Shown here: positions 42,203 through 50,639 of the stretch, piece by piece | How positions within the stretch are numbered: position 1 is the stretch's first letter | Layout: every line of letters begins with the position of its first letter | Assembly (NCBI RefSeq): GCF_900573885.1 | Contig: NZ_UPSE01000493.1 | Coordinates: forward strand, 682,001 to 746,000 | Reading direction: 5' to 3' | Source of the DNA: Pseudomonas viridiflava | Lineage (GTDB): Bacteria; Pseudomonadota; Gammaproteobacteria; Pseudomonadales; Pseudomonadaceae | DNA: 64,000 bases | Made by a program: the position numbers and the translations under genes | Notes under the pieces: generated by a model | The model's database searches: none | What the model was told of the DNA's origin: nothing | What the model saw: only the letters and a program-made list of their open reading frames with translations

Positions 42203-43756
42203 CTAGCTGGCCTTGACCCGCAAGCTGCGCCACATCGCGGCTACCATCAGCGCGCTAACGGCGGCCCAGCCCAGCGCCTGCCAGTTGCCCAGGGTCTCCT
42301 GGTACAACTGCGGCAGAATGCCGGCGCCGACGATCAGGGTCAGCAGGGCAATCTCGCGACGCGGTCCGGCGACAGGGCGGCACAGGTATACCAACGCGGG
42401 CAGCAGCAACACCATGCTCGGGAAGCAGCGGTAGCGCGGGTCGAACACCAGACCGAGCATCAGCACCGCAGCGGCGAAACCGCTGGCGGCCAGCCACCAG
42501 CCACCACGCGCTTGCAGCCAGGCATAGGCGCCAGCGCGCCAGCCGGCTTTGCTCGACAGCGCCAACGCTGCATGGGCCAGCACGATCAGGTTCAGGCCGA
42601 CCAGAAACGCAGCCCATGCCCATTCACCGACATAGCGGCTGTTAACCCGCGCCATTTCGCCCCACAGCGCAATGCTGCACGCGCCGACGGCCGCCAGCAG
42701 TGGCAATACCAGCGCCGAGCGTGTTGAGTTCGGGCGACCGGCCAGCAGCAGGGTGGCGAAGAAAATCACACCGCTAACGCTCAGCCACAGGGTCCAGTTG
42801 GCAAAGTTCGACACCGGGCCGGCCAGTACATTTTTGTCCTGGCGGTCGGCGTCGTACAGGCCCCAGTAACCGCCCATGGCGCCTTCGCTGACGCGCTTCC
42901 ACGGTTGGTCGAAGGCTTCGATCAGGTTGTAGTTCCAGTTGTTCTTTTCAGCCATGGCCACGAAACCACGGATGAATTTGGCTTCGTTGACGCGGCTCGG
43001 TACGGCTGTTTCGCGCTGACGGCCTTCGCTTGGCCAGCCGGTTTCGCCGATGAAAATGTCTTTGGGCGCGAACTTGCTGCCGAAGACCTGACGAATTTCC
43101 GCCACATGAGCCAGGGCTTCGTCGATGCCGCTGGGGTCATCTTCCCAGTACGGCAGCAAGTGAATGGTCAGGAAGTCCACCGCTGGCGCCACTTCCGGGT
43201 GCTGGAGCCAGAATTCCCATACATCGGCATAAGTCACTGGCTGCTTGATCTGCGCCTTCACTTCACCGATCAGCTTGGCCAGTTGCGCGCCGGTCACTTC
43301 TTTGCGCAGCAGGGTTTCGTTGCCGACGATGACCGACTCGACCACATCCGGGTTCTCGTTGGCCGACTTGATCAGCGCATCGACTTCCTTTTTGGTGTCC
43401 ACCGGGTTGCCGTTGATCCAGGCACCGAGCATCAGCTTCAAGCCGTGCTTGCGGGCGAGGTCGGGAATGGCTTCCAGGCCGGTCATGGAGTAGGTGCGAA
43501 TGCAATTGAAGCGCGTGGCCAGCAATGCCAGGTCGGCATCCATCCGCTCGGGACGCAGGGCGAAAGGCTGGTCGAACGGCGACTGATCCTTATCGAACGG
43601 CGTGTAGGAGGCGCACTGAAGTTTGTGCGTGGGCGTCGCCGCGTCGGGCAGTACCAAGGGTTGGCCCAGGCCAAACCACAGGCCGCCAATGGCGAACAGG
43701 GCAAGCAGGCAGGCGAACGCATAGGGCAGGGCGGGGAAGCGAGAGGATGCGGGCAT
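42203..43756 (-). CDS. Membrane-bound GH17 beta-1,3-glucan enzyme
   Basis: A 517-residue protein with one N-terminal membrane anchor (FACLLALFAIGGLWFGLG), a periplasmic family-17 glycoside hydrolase domain (about 40-310) and about six to seven C-terminal membrane segments. The catalytic acid/base Glu147 lies in VGNETLLR and the nucleophile Glu238 in FIGETGWPS. GH17 domains in Pseudomonas, including that of NdvB, act as beta-1,3-glucan transglycosylases that branch or cyclise periplasmic glucans. Here no glycosyltransferase-2 (ndvB-like) gene adjoins it. The N-terminal extension carries the conserved TRFNCIRTYS strand. Confidence 0.88.
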   Translation of the reverse strand: MPASSRFPALPYAFACLLALFAIGGLWFGLGQPLVLPDAATPTHKLQCASYTPFDKDQSPFDQPFALRPERMDADLALLATRFNCIRTYSMTGLEAIPDLARKHGLKLMLGAWINGNPVDTKKEVDALIKSANENPDVVESVIVGNETLLRKEVTGAQLAKLIGEVKAQIKQPVTYADVWEFWLQHPEVAPAVDFLTIHLLPYWEDDPSGIDEALAHVAEIRQVFGSKFAPKDIFIGETGWPSEGRQRETAVPSRVNEAKFIRGFVAMAEKNNWNYNLIEAFDQPWKRVSEGAMGGYWGLYDADRQDKNVLAGPVSNFANWTLWLSVSGVIFFATLLLAGRPNSTRSALVLPLLAAVGACSIALWGEMARVNSRYVGEWAWAAFLVGLNLIVLAHAALALSSKAGWRAGAYAWLQARGGWWLAASGFAAAVLMLGLVFDPRYRCFPSMVLLLPALVYLCRPVAGPRREIALLTLIVGAGILPQLYQETLGNWQALGWAAVSALMVAAMWRSLRVKAS

Positions 43757-44158
43757 AGTTAGGCGCGTCTGGGGGCAAAGCCCCGCAGTTTACCTGCATT
43801 CGTTCTGTTTAGCGTAGAGCCGCAGGTGACGTGTGTTAGCACATATGAACGGGTGCGGCGCAGCGGTACTTGAATGCGCGTTCAATCATAAATTTCAAGG
43901 GCTTGGGCAGCGCTTTGACGGTCCGGGATACCGACCCTGTCGCTCCTGAATCAACCATGTCGTTTCTTCGCTGTGTTGATGTCGTTCTTGGAGCAGGTGC
44001 CCGCTGCGGTTGGGTCGATTATCAGGGCGTCGGCACACGACTGACTCAGGGCGTGGGGCCTGCACAAAACAGCACAGGCGCGTCCACAAGAACAACCACA
44101 CAGCACAACTACCTGCCACTCGGCAGCCGCCGAGCCACAATCTTCGGGGAACAGACTT
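43757..44158. other. 400-base upstream region of betX, no gene supported
   Basis: No coding frame here looks real. The stretch contains CGGT-ccgggat-ACCG, a short inverted repeat near 43919, and a TTGACG element just before it that could be a -35 box. It presumably carries the betX promoter and the promoter of the divergent GH17 gene; nothing more specific was recognised. Confidence 0.4.
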
Positions 44159-45013
44159 ATGAGCAAAATGCGTCGGTTATTGGGTTTGGGTGCCGGTCTG
44201 GCACTGGCACTTAGCACCGGTTTGGCAGGTGCGGCAGATAAACCCACACTGAAAATCGGCTACGTCGATGGCTGGTCCGACAGCGTCGCCACCACCCACG
44301 TGGCGGCAGAAATCATCAAACAGAAACTCGGTTACGACGTGCAATTGATGCCCGTCGCTACCGGCATCATGTGGCAGGGCGTGGCCAAAGGTCAGCTCGA
44401 CGCCATGCTTTCGGCGTGGCTGCCCGTTACCCACGGCGCCTATTACGAAAAACTCAAAGACCAGGTGGTCGACCTCGGCCCGAACTTCAACGACGCGAAA
44501 ATCGGTTTGATCGTGCCTGAGTACGTGACCGCCAAAACCGTGGGCGATCTGCAAGCGCAGAAAGATGCCTTCGCCGGCCGCATCGTCGGCATCGACGCCG
44601 GTTCAGGCGTCATGCTGAAAACCGATCAGGCCATCAAGGACTACGGCCTCGACTACAAACTGCTCGCCAGCTCCGGCAGCGCCATGACCGCTGAACTGGC
44701 CCGCGCCATTCGTTCCGAGAAACCGATTGCGGTCACCGGCTGGATTCCGCACTGGATGTTTGCCAAGTGGAAACTGCGCTTCCTCGAAGACCCGAAAAAC
44801 GTCTACGGCGCCGCTGAACACGTAGACAGCGTGGCCAACCCCGGTCTGGAAGCCAAAGCGCCGACCGTTGTCGCCTTCCTGAAGAAATTCAACTGGACCC
44901 CCGACGAAATCGGCAGCGTGATGCTGGCGGTGGAAGAGGGCGCCAAGCCGGCCGATGCCGCGAAAAAATGGGTAGCGGAAAACCCGGCTCGCGTGGATGG
45001 CTGGTTGAAATAA
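44159..45013 (+). CDS. betX: Glycine betaine-binding protein (orphan)
   Basis: A 284-residue periplasmic binding protein of the OpuAC/ProX family. A signal peptide (LGLGAGLALALSTGLAGA, cut before ADKP) is followed by LKIGYVDGWSDSVATTHVAA and the aromatic betaine-box residues in ATGIMWQGVAKGQLDAMLSAWLP and VTGWIPHWMFAKW. No permease or ATPase gene adjoins it. In P. aeruginosa the homologue next to actP (PA3236, BetX) delivers betaine to the shared CbcWV core transporter, and the same gene order here supports that role. A terminator follows. Confidence 0.9.
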   Translation: MSKMRRLLGLGAGLALALSTGLAGAADKPTLKIGYVDGWSDSVATTHVAAEIIKQKLGYDVQLMPVATGIMWQGVAKGQLDAMLSAWLPVTHGAYYEKLKDQVVDLGPNFNDAKIGLIVPEYVTAKTVGDLQAQKDAFAGRIVGIDAGSGVMLKTDQAIKDYGLDYKLLASSGSAMTAELARAIRSEKPIAVTGWIPHWMFAKWKLRFLEDPKNVYGAAEHVDSVANPGLEAKAPTVVAFLKKFNWTPDEIGSVMLAVEEGAKPADAAKKWVAENPARVDGWLK

Positions 45014-45033
45014 GCGTTATTGCGTTTGGCACG

Positions 45034-45064
45034 AAGCCGCTCTTTTGAGCGGCTTTGTTGTTTT
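45034..45064 (+). terminator. Terminator after betX
   Basis: AAGCCGCTC-tttt-GAGCGGCTT is followed by TGTTGTTTTC. It lies 20 bases after the betX stop. Confidence 0.88.
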
Positions 45065-45067
45065 CAA

Positions 45068-45201
45068 CGTAGGTTGGCGTTGAGCGAAGCGAAGCCCAAC
45101 ATGGCGGTGCGCTGGTTTGGCGTTGGACCGTCACGCGGAGCCCGCAGGGATCCCTGTTGGGCTTCGCGGCGCTCACCGCCCGCGGACCGACCCAACCTAC
45201 G
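45068..45201. repeat. GTTGGGCTTCGC repeat, inverted pair with long spacer
   Basis: CGTAGGTTGGCGTTGAGCGA followed by AGCGAAGCCCAAC at 45068-45100 faces TGTTGGGCTTCGCGGCGCTC starting at about 45155 and ending with GACCCAACCTACG at 45201. It fills the space between the betX terminator and the palindrome ahead of the acetate operon. Confidence 0.78.
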
Positions 45202-45210
45202 AGTGTGTTG

Positions 45211-45240
45211 CGACCTTGGTCTTAAATAAGACTAAGGTCG
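45211..45240. promoter_or_regulatory. 30-base palindrome ahead of the acetate uptake operon
   Basis: The left arm CGACCTTGGTCTTA (45211-45224) and the right arm TAAGACTAAGGTCG (45227-45240) pair at 13 of 14 positions around a two-base centre. It lies 71-100 bases upstream of the DUF485-actP operon, a typical position for an activator. No T-run follows, so it is not a standard terminator. ErdR, the LuxR-type partner of MxtR, is a plausible binder; this is inference. Confidence 0.6.
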
Positions 45241-45310
45241 TCTGTCTTCCGGCCCTGAGCGAACTATTGTTAGCTCACCAGCAACCCGTGCTGCGGAGGA
45301 TAAAAATAAA

Positions 45311-45631
45311 ATGAACGACAGCATCTACGAGCGGATTGAGAAAAGTCCGCGATTCAGAGAATTGGTAGCCAAGCGCGAGCGATTCGCCTGGATACTTTCC
45401 GCCATCATGCTTGGCCTCTACGTGGCCTTCATCCTTGTCATCGCCTTTGACCCCAGCCTGTTCGGCACGCCGATCAGTGAAGGGTCGCCGACCACGTGGG
45501 GTATTCCCGCCGGCATCGGTCTGATCCTCTCCGCCTTTGTGCTCACCGGTATCTACGTGTACCGCGCCAACGGCGAATTCGACGACTTGAACCAGGCCAT
45601 TCTCGACGAGGTGAAAAATGATCGCACGTAA
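45311..45631 (+). CDS. DUF485 membrane protein (YjcH-like)
   Basis: A 106-residue membrane protein with two segments (FAWILSAIMLGLYVAFILVIAF and IPAGIGLILSAFVLTGIYVY), preceded by the conserved SPRFRELVAKRERFAW. DUF485 genes almost always precede actP-type symporters, and this one overlaps the actP start by 14 bases, so the two are translationally coupled. The protein is probably an accessory subunit of the acetate symporter; its exact role is not known. The ribosome site GGAGG is upstream. Confidence 0.92.
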   Translation: MNDSIYERIEKSPRFRELVAKRERFAWILSAIMLGLYVAFILVIAFDPSLFGTPISEGSPTTWGIPAGIGLILSAFVLTGIYVYRANGEFDDLNQAILDEVKNDRT

Positions 45632-47276
45632 TCTTGCGGCCTGCGCCTTGCTCGCGTTCGCGCCAGCCCTGTGGGCTGCCGACGCCATTGCCGGTGCGGT
45701 AGAGCGTCAACCCATCAACGTGGCAGCCATTGTCATGTTCGTGGCGTTTGTCGGCGCCACCTTGTTCATTACCTACTGGGCTTCCAAGCGCAACAACTCC
45801 ACCGCTGACCACTACGCCGCTGGCGGCAAGATCACGGGCTTTCAGAACGGCCTGGCGATTGCGGGCGACTACATGTCGGCGGCCTCGTTCCTGGGTATTT
45901 CCGCTCTGGTGTACACCTCCGGTTATGACGGCCTGATCTACTCCATCGGCTTTCTGGTCGGCTGGCCGATCATCCTGTTCCTGATTGCCGAGCGCTTGCG
46001 CAACCTGGGCAAATACACCTTTGCCGACGTCGCTTCGTATCGCCTCAAGCAGAAAGAGATCCGCACCCTGTCTGCCAGCGGTTCGCTGGTGGTGGTGGCG
46101 TTCTACCTGATCGCGCAGATGGTTGGCGCCGGCAAGCTGATTCAGCTGCTGTTCGGGCTGGACTACCACGTGGCGGTGATTCTGGTCGGCATTCTGATGG
46201 TGCTGTACGTGCTGTTCGGCGGCATGCTGGCAACCACCTGGGTGCAAATCATCAAAGCCGTGCTGCTGCTTTCGGGCGCTTCGTTCATGGCACTGATGGT
46301 GATGAAAACCGTCAACTTCGACTTCGGCACGCTGTTCTCCGAAGCCGTGAAAGTGCACGCCAAAGGTCAGGCCATCATGAGCCCTGGCGCATTGGTGAGT
46401 GACCCGGTTTCGGCGATCTCCCTCGGCCTGGCACTGATGTTCGGTACCGCTGGCCTGCCGCACATTCTGATGCGCTTCTTCACCGTGAGCGATGCCAAGG
46501 AAGCCCGCAAAAGCGTGTTCTACGCCACCGGCTTCATCGGTTACTTCTACATCCTGACCTTTATCATCGGCTTCGGCGCGATCTTGCTGGTCAGCACTAA
46601 CCCGGCGTTCAAAGACGCAGCGGGCGCTCTGTTGGGGGGTAACAACATGGCGGCGGTGCACCTGGCTAACGCCGTAGGCGGCAGCCTGTTCCTCGGCTTT
46701 ATCTCGGCAGTGGCGTTCGCCACCATTCTGGCGGTAGTGGCTGGCTTGACCCTGGCCGGCGCTTCGGCGGTGTCCCACGACATCTATGCCAGCGTGATCA
46801 AGGCCGGCAAAGCCAACGAGAAAGATGAACTGCGCGTATCGAAGATCACCACCATTGCCCTCGGCGTACTCGCCATCGGCCTGGGCATCCTCTTCGAGAA
46901 ACAGAACATCGCGTTCATGGTGGGCCTGGCGTTCTCCATCGCTGCAAGCTGCAACTTCCCGGTGCTGATCCTTTCCATGTACTGGAAAAACCTCACCACC
47001 CGTGGCGCCATGATCGGTGGCTGGCTGGGTCTGTTGACCGCCGTCGGCCTGATGATTCTCGGCCCAACCATCTGGGTGCAGGTAATGGGTAACGCGAAGG
47101 CGATCTTCCCGTACGAATACCCGGCCTTGTTCTCGATGATCGTGGCATTCGCGGGTATCTGGTTCTTCTCGATCACCGACAAATCCACCTCGGCCAGTGA
47201 AGAGCGTGCACGCTTCCTGCCGCAATTCGTTCGCTCGCAAACCGGCCTGGGTGCCAGTGGTGCAGCGGCGCATTGA
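45618..47276 (+). CDS. actP: Cation/acetate symporter ActP
   Basis: A 552-residue sodium:solute symporter with a cleavable N-terminal hydrophobic segment (LAACALLAFAPALWAADA) and about 13 membrane helices. Signature stretches are ITGFQNGLAIAGDYMSAASFLGISALVYTSG, LMFGTAGLPHILMRFFTVSDAKEARKSV and GLAFSIAASCNFPVLILSMYWK. It imports acetate and other short carboxylates with a cation. In other pseudomonads its expression depends on MxtR/ErdR; mxtR lies at 4357 in this window. It is the second gene of the DUF485-actP operon and ends at a strong terminator. Confidence 0.95.
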   Translation: MIARNLAACALLAFAPALWAADAIAGAVERQPINVAAIVMFVAFVGATLFITYWASKRNNSTADHYAAGGKITGFQNGLAIAGDYMSAASFLGISALVYTSGYDGLIYSIGFLVGWPIILFLIAERLRNLGKYTFADVASYRLKQKEIRTLSASGSLVVVAFYLIAQMVGAGKLIQLLFGLDYHVAVILVGILMVLYVLFGGMLATTWVQIIKAVLLLSGASFMALMVMKTVNFDFGTLFSEAVKVHAKGQAIMSPGALVSDPVSAISLGLALMFGTAGLPHILMRFFTVSDAKEARKSVFYATGFIGYFYILTFIIGFGAILLVSTNPAFKDAAGALLGGNNMAAVHLANAVGGSLFLGFISAVAFATILAVVAGLTLAGASAVSHDIYASVIKAGKANEKDELRVSKITTIALGVLAIGLGILFEKQNIAFMVGLAFSIAASCNFPVLILSMYWKNLTTRGAMIGGWLGLLTAVGLMILGPTIWVQVMGNAKAIFPYEYPALFSMIVAFAGIWFFSITDKSTSASEERARFLPQFVRSQTGLGASGAAAH

Positions 47277-47301
47277 TCGACATAGCTTCTGAGTGATCTT
47301 G

Positions 47302-47328
47302 GGCAGCCTTCGGGCTGCCTTTTTTTTT
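47302..47328 (+). terminator. Terminator after actP
   Basis: GGCAGCC-ttcg-GGCTGCC is followed by nine T. It lies 26 bases after the actP stop. Confidence 0.93.
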
Positions 47329-47349
47329 AAAAGCGCATGGGGTTATAGC

Positions 47350-47391
47350 TGCTCCTACCCACCCTGTAGGAGCGGCTTTAGCCGCGATGCT
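47350..47391. repeat. REP-type element (GGAGCGGCTTTAGCCGCGATG family)
   Basis: GTAGGAGCGGCTTTAGCCGC at about 47366 with the partial inverted partner GCTGCTCCTAC at 47348. It is a shortened version of the pairs at 30151 and 42077, with the left unit mostly missing. Confidence 0.8.
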
Positions 47392-47434
47392 TTTAAATTC
47401 TCACGCGCGAATCGCGATCGAGCGAGCTAGAGAC

Positions 47435-47520
47435 GGGCAAGGCAAAAACGGGTTTTCAAGCGCAGTTGGCTGTAGCCAATGAGCATTGAAACCCGTTTTT
47501 AACGCAGCCCGGCCGACGCG
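47435..47520 (+). repeat. Long covarying hairpin repeat, copy A
   Basis: GGGCAAGGC is followed by an outer stem (AAAAACGGGTTTTCAA with TTGAAACCCGTTTTT), a conserved internal loop (GCGCAG opposite TGAGCA), an apical stem TTGGCT-gt-AGCCAA, and the conserved end AACGCAGCC-CGGCCGACG. Copy B at 52165-52256 (minus strand) keeps the loop sequences and ends but has different, still paired, stem sequences. It lies between the actP terminator and the DUF3309 terminator. Confidence 0.75.
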
Positions 47521-47540
47521 CAGCCGATCGCCAGGCAATA

Positions 47541-47567
47541 AAAAGCCCCGCACGAAGCGGGGCTTTT
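47541..47567 (-). terminator. Terminator of the DUF3309 gene
   Basis: AAAAGCCCCG-cacgaag-CGGGGCTTTT; read leftward it is followed by a TTTTATT tail. It lies 16 bases after the stop of the DUF3309 gene. Confidence 0.85.
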
Positions 47568-47582
47568 CACACCGGCCGGAAA

Positions 47583-47741
47583 CTAAATCCTGCCAAGCAG
47601 CGCCAGAATGATCACGATGATCAAAATGGTGCCCAGAATGCCCGACGGGCCATAGCCCCAGCTTCTGGAGTGCGGGTACAGCGGCAGACCACCGACGAGG
47701 AGAAGAATGAGTACCACGATCAAAATTGTGCTGAGGCCCAT
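47583..47741 (-). CDS. DUF3309 small membrane protein
   Basis: A 52-residue protein: MGLSTILIVVLILLLVGGLP, then LYPHSRSWGYGPSGILG, then TILIIVIILALLGRI. Two membrane segments flank the conserved central loop PLYPHSRSWGYGPSG, the hallmark of DUF3309. Function unknown; such genes are often stress or stationary-phase induced in proteobacteria. A ribosome site AGGAAT lies ahead of ATG, and a terminator follows. It is too short for many gene callers and easily missed. Confidence 0.88.
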   Translation of the reverse strand: MGLSTILIVVLILLLVGGLPLYPHSRSWGYGPSGILGTILIIVIILALLGRI

Positions 47742-47883
47742 GGGTGTATTCCTTGTTCTAGACCGTTGAGTGCAACTTCCTTCAGAGGCCGCGCAACCGT
47801 TGCGCTTGCCTCGTCTACTAAGTACGACTAAGCGGGCTTTCTAATAATTCAGGTTATTTCTGCACGATGCAGGAGGAGGAGAG

Positions 47884-48264
47884 ATGGGGTTTCGCCTGGC
47901 GGCCGATGCCGTGGTGTTGGTGCACCTGTTGTTCATTCTGTTTGTGCTGTTCGGCGGGCTGTTGGTGTTGCGCTGGCGCTGGCTGATGGCGCTGCACTTG
48001 CCGGCCGTGACGTGGGGCGCCGCCGTGGAGTTTTTGCATTTGTATTGCCCGCTCACGCCGCTGGAAAACCACTTGCGCCAGGCTGCCGGTCAGCAAGGCT
48101 ACGATGGCGGTTTTATCGAGCATTACCTGATTCCGCTGATCTACCCGCGCGGTCTCACACCCGAGATGCAACTGGGCTTCGGTGCGGTTGTGCTGGTGCT
48201 CAATATTGCGGTTTACGCGTATGTGATTCGCCGTGCCATACAGGCAAAAAAGATGCAGGCATGA
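47884..48264 (+). CDS. DUF2784 membrane protein
   Basis: A 126-residue protein with three to four membrane segments, matching DUF2784: the first helix ADAVVLVHLLFILFVLFGGL, the motif HLPAVTWGAAVEFLHLYCPLTPLEN, and YDGGFIEHYLIPLIYP, which is the family signature (HLYCPLTPLE and FIEHYL). Function unknown. The ribosome site AGGAGGAGG sits six bases before ATG. It is followed after 114 bases by an SDR gene and is probably transcribed on its own. Confidence 0.88.
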   Translation: MGFRLAADAVVLVHLLFILFVLFGGLLVLRWRWLMALHLPAVTWGAAVEFLHLYCPLTPLENHLRQAAGQQGYDGGFIEHYLIPLIYPRGLTPEMQLGFGAVVLVLNIAVYAYVIRRAIQAKKMQA

Positions 48265-48378
48265 GCGCGGTTTGCTTCGCTCATTCAGCAGCCTAATGGT
48301 GCGTGGGCCGGGGGATTGCGTTCGCTACACTGGGATCACTCCTCACCCATGACACCTATAAGAAAAGGCAGCCTTACT

Positions 48379-49182
48379 ATGCAAAATCGCATGATGATCA
48401 CCGGCGCTGGTTCCGGTCTGGGCCGCGAAATCGCGTTGCGTTGGGCGCGCGAAGGCTGGCAACTGGCGCTGTCCGATGTCAGCGAGCCGGGCCTGGCAGA
48501 AACCCTGAAACTGGTTCGCGAAGCCGGCGGCGACGGCTTCACGCTGCGTTGCGACGTGCGTGATTACAGCCAGCTCACTGCCTTGGCGCAGGCGTGCGAA
48601 ACCAAGTTCGGTGGCGTCGATATCATCGTCAACAACGCCGGCGTCGCCTCGGGCGGCTTCTTCAGCGACTTGTCGCTGGAAGACTGGGACTGGCAGATTT
48701 CGATCAACCTGATGGGCGTGGTCAAAGGCTGCAAAGCATTCCTGCCGCTGCTGGAGCGCAGCAAGGGTCGCATCATCAATATCGCTTCCATGGCCGCGCT
48801 GATGCAGGGCCCGGCGATGAGCAACTACAACGTGGCCAAGGCCGGCGTTGTGGCGTTGTCGGAAAGCCTGCTGGCTGAACTCAAGCAGCAGGAAATCGGT
48901 GTGCACGTGGTGTGCCCGTCGTTCTTCCAGACCAACCTGATGGATTCTTTCCGCGGCCCGACGCCAACCATGAAAGCCCAGGTTGGCAAGTTGCTGGAAA
49001 GCAGCCCGATCAGCGCGGCCGATATCGCCGACCATATATTCACCTCCGTCGCCAACAACGAGTTCATGATTCTGCCGCACGAACAGGGCCGCATGGCCTG
49101 GGCGCTGAAGCAGAAGAACCCGGAAGCGCTGTACAACGAAATGGCCGTCATGGCGGAAAAAATGCGCGCCAAAGGCAAATAA
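48379..49182 (+). CDS. Short-chain dehydrogenase/reductase
   Basis: A 267-residue classical SDR. The cofactor motif ITGAGSGLGREIAL is at residues 7-20, followed by NNAGVASGG (about 85-93), the active-site Ser in NIASMAAL and the Tyr-x3-Lys pair in YNVAKAG. Asp after the second strand (ALSDVSE) favours NAD(H). The C-terminal part FRGPTPTMKAQVGKLLESSP is variable. The substrate is unknown. The ATG at 48379 is used because the Rossmann motif starts seven residues later; there is no strong ribosome site. Confidence 0.88.
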   Translation: MQNRMMITGAGSGLGREIALRWAREGWQLALSDVSEPGLAETLKLVREAGGDGFTLRCDVRDYSQLTALAQACETKFGGVDIIVNNAGVASGGFFSDLSLEDWDWQISINLMGVVKGCKAFLPLLERSKGRIINIASMAALMQGPAMSNYNVAKAGVVALSESLLAELKQQEIGVHVVCPSFFQTNLMDSFRGPTPTMKAQVGKLLESSPISAADIADHIFTSVANNEFMILPHEQGRMAWALKQKNPEALYNEMAVMAEKMRAKGK

Positions 49183-49306
49183 GCAGTGGTGTAGATAACT
49201 TGTCTGGCCGGTCAATTTTTTTGCCGGCCAGGCTTGTTCGTCACCGCCGTTGAATAGTAGGGTTGCTGGCCCGGCCTGCCTGGTCGTCGCTACGTTGAAT
49301 ACTCTC

Positions 49307-50479
49307 GTGAAACCCATCTCTCGGGGCCTGCTCTTTGTCGCCCTGGTGCTGGCCGCTATCAATTTGCGTCCTGGCATCACTTCTCTCGCGCCGCTGATCG
49401 AGCGCATCGCCAACGAACTGTCTTTGAGTCGCGGCCTTATCGCCCTGACCACCGCGCTGCCCGTGCTGTGCATGGGATTGCTGGCGCCTTTCGCGCCCCG
49501 GCTTGCCGTGCGCTTTGGGCTGGAACGCACCATTACCGGCTGCATGGTGCTGATCGGCAGTGCCTTGTTGTTGCGTCTGGCCAGCCATCACAGCGTGGTG
49601 CTGATCGGCAGCGCGGTGTTTGTCGGTGCCGGCATTGCCGTGGCGGGGCCGTTGCTGTCCGGCTTTATCAAACGGCACTTCGTGGGTAAGGTCGGCCGCG
49701 TGGTGGCCTGGTATTCCTTGAGCATGACCATCGGCGGTGCCGGCGGCGCGGTATTGACCGGGCCGATGACCGGCCTGCTCGACGAACGCTGGCATTGGGG
49801 CCTGGCGATATGGGCGGTTCCGGCCCTCGTTGCCGTGCTGCTGTGGCTGTGGGTGCCAAACAAGCAGGAGGATCCGGCAGAGGTTGGCAGCGGCGGCGGC
49901 CTGCCATGGCGCGAACCACGCGCCTGGGTGATTACGGGTTTCTTCGCCATTCAGGCCGGGCTGTTTTACACCCTGACCACCTGGCTGACGGCGCGTTATC
50001 ACGAGGTAGGTTTCGGCACCTCGCAGAGCAATACCTTGTTCAGCTCATTCATGATGATCGGCCTGCCCAGCGCCTTCGTGCTGCCGTGGCTGGCCCAGCG
50101 TTACAACAACCGCGCGCAGCTTTTGTTGGTTTGCGCCATCACGTCGAGCCTGTGCCTGGGCATGATTTCCTTTATGCCGCAGGTAATGCCCCAGGTCGTT
50201 GCCTTGCTGCTGGGCTTTGCCTTGAGCGGTTCGTTCGCGCTGTCGCTGGTGCTGCCTATGTACGAAGTGAGCACGCCGCTGGCCGTCAGTCGCTGGACCG
50301 CCATGATGCTCTGCGCCGGCTACAGCATCAGCAGCTTCACGCCGATTCTCACCGGCCTGGTACGCGATCTGACCGGCAGTTATCAGGTGCCGTTTATCGT
50401 GCTGACCGGCCTGGCAGCGAGCATGATCGTTCTGGCGTTTTTGCTGCGCCCCCGCGCCGCAGCGGGCGCGGCGCAGTAA
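49307..50479 (+). CDS. CynX/NimT-family MFS transporter
   Basis: A 390-residue major-facilitator protein with 12 segments of the CynX/NimT branch, which transports cyanate, nitroimidazoles or other small anions in characterised cases. The signature at the first helix is ALVLAAINLRPGITSLAPLIE, and later LGFALSGSFALSLVLPMYEVST. No cyanase gene is nearby. The start is uncertain: GTG at 49307, TTG at 49295 and TTG at 49250 are all in frame, and none has a good ribosome site; the GTG gives the usual length before helix 1. Confidence 0.85.
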   Translation: MKPISRGLLFVALVLAAINLRPGITSLAPLIERIANELSLSRGLIALTTALPVLCMGLLAPFAPRLAVRFGLERTITGCMVLIGSALLLRLASHHSVVLIGSAVFVGAGIAVAGPLLSGFIKRHFVGKVGRVVAWYSLSMTIGGAGGAVLTGPMTGLLDERWHWGLAIWAVPALVAVLLWLWVPNKQEDPAEVGSGGGLPWREPRAWVITGFFAIQAGLFYTLTTWLTARYHEVGFGTSQSNTLFSSFMMIGLPSAFVLPWLAQRYNNRAQLLLVCAITSSLCLGMISFMPQVMPQVVALLLGFALSGSFALSLVLPMYEVSTPLAVSRWTAMMLCAGYSISSFTPILTGLVRDLTGSYQVPFIVLTGLAASMIVLAFLLRPRAAAGAAQ

Positions 50480-50639
50480 CAATTTGCCGCACCGGCCCGC
50501 ACCCCGCGCGGGCTGTGGGGTTTATGACCGTGGCGTGACAGTTTTTCTCTGCTAGCGTTACCAGCCAGCAGTTTGAGGATTTTCACACTGCGGTTATCTG
50601 GCATAATCGCGCCCCCTTTCGACCTGAACAGAAAACCAC

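Noticed and set aside
43870..44214. 114-residue open frame overlapping the betX start
   Set aside because: It overlaps a clear gene with a signal peptide in another frame and its composition is not protein-like.
45211..45240. Palindrome before the acetate operon considered as a terminator of betX
   Set aside because: betX already has a strong terminator at 45034 and the palindrome is not followed by a T-run.
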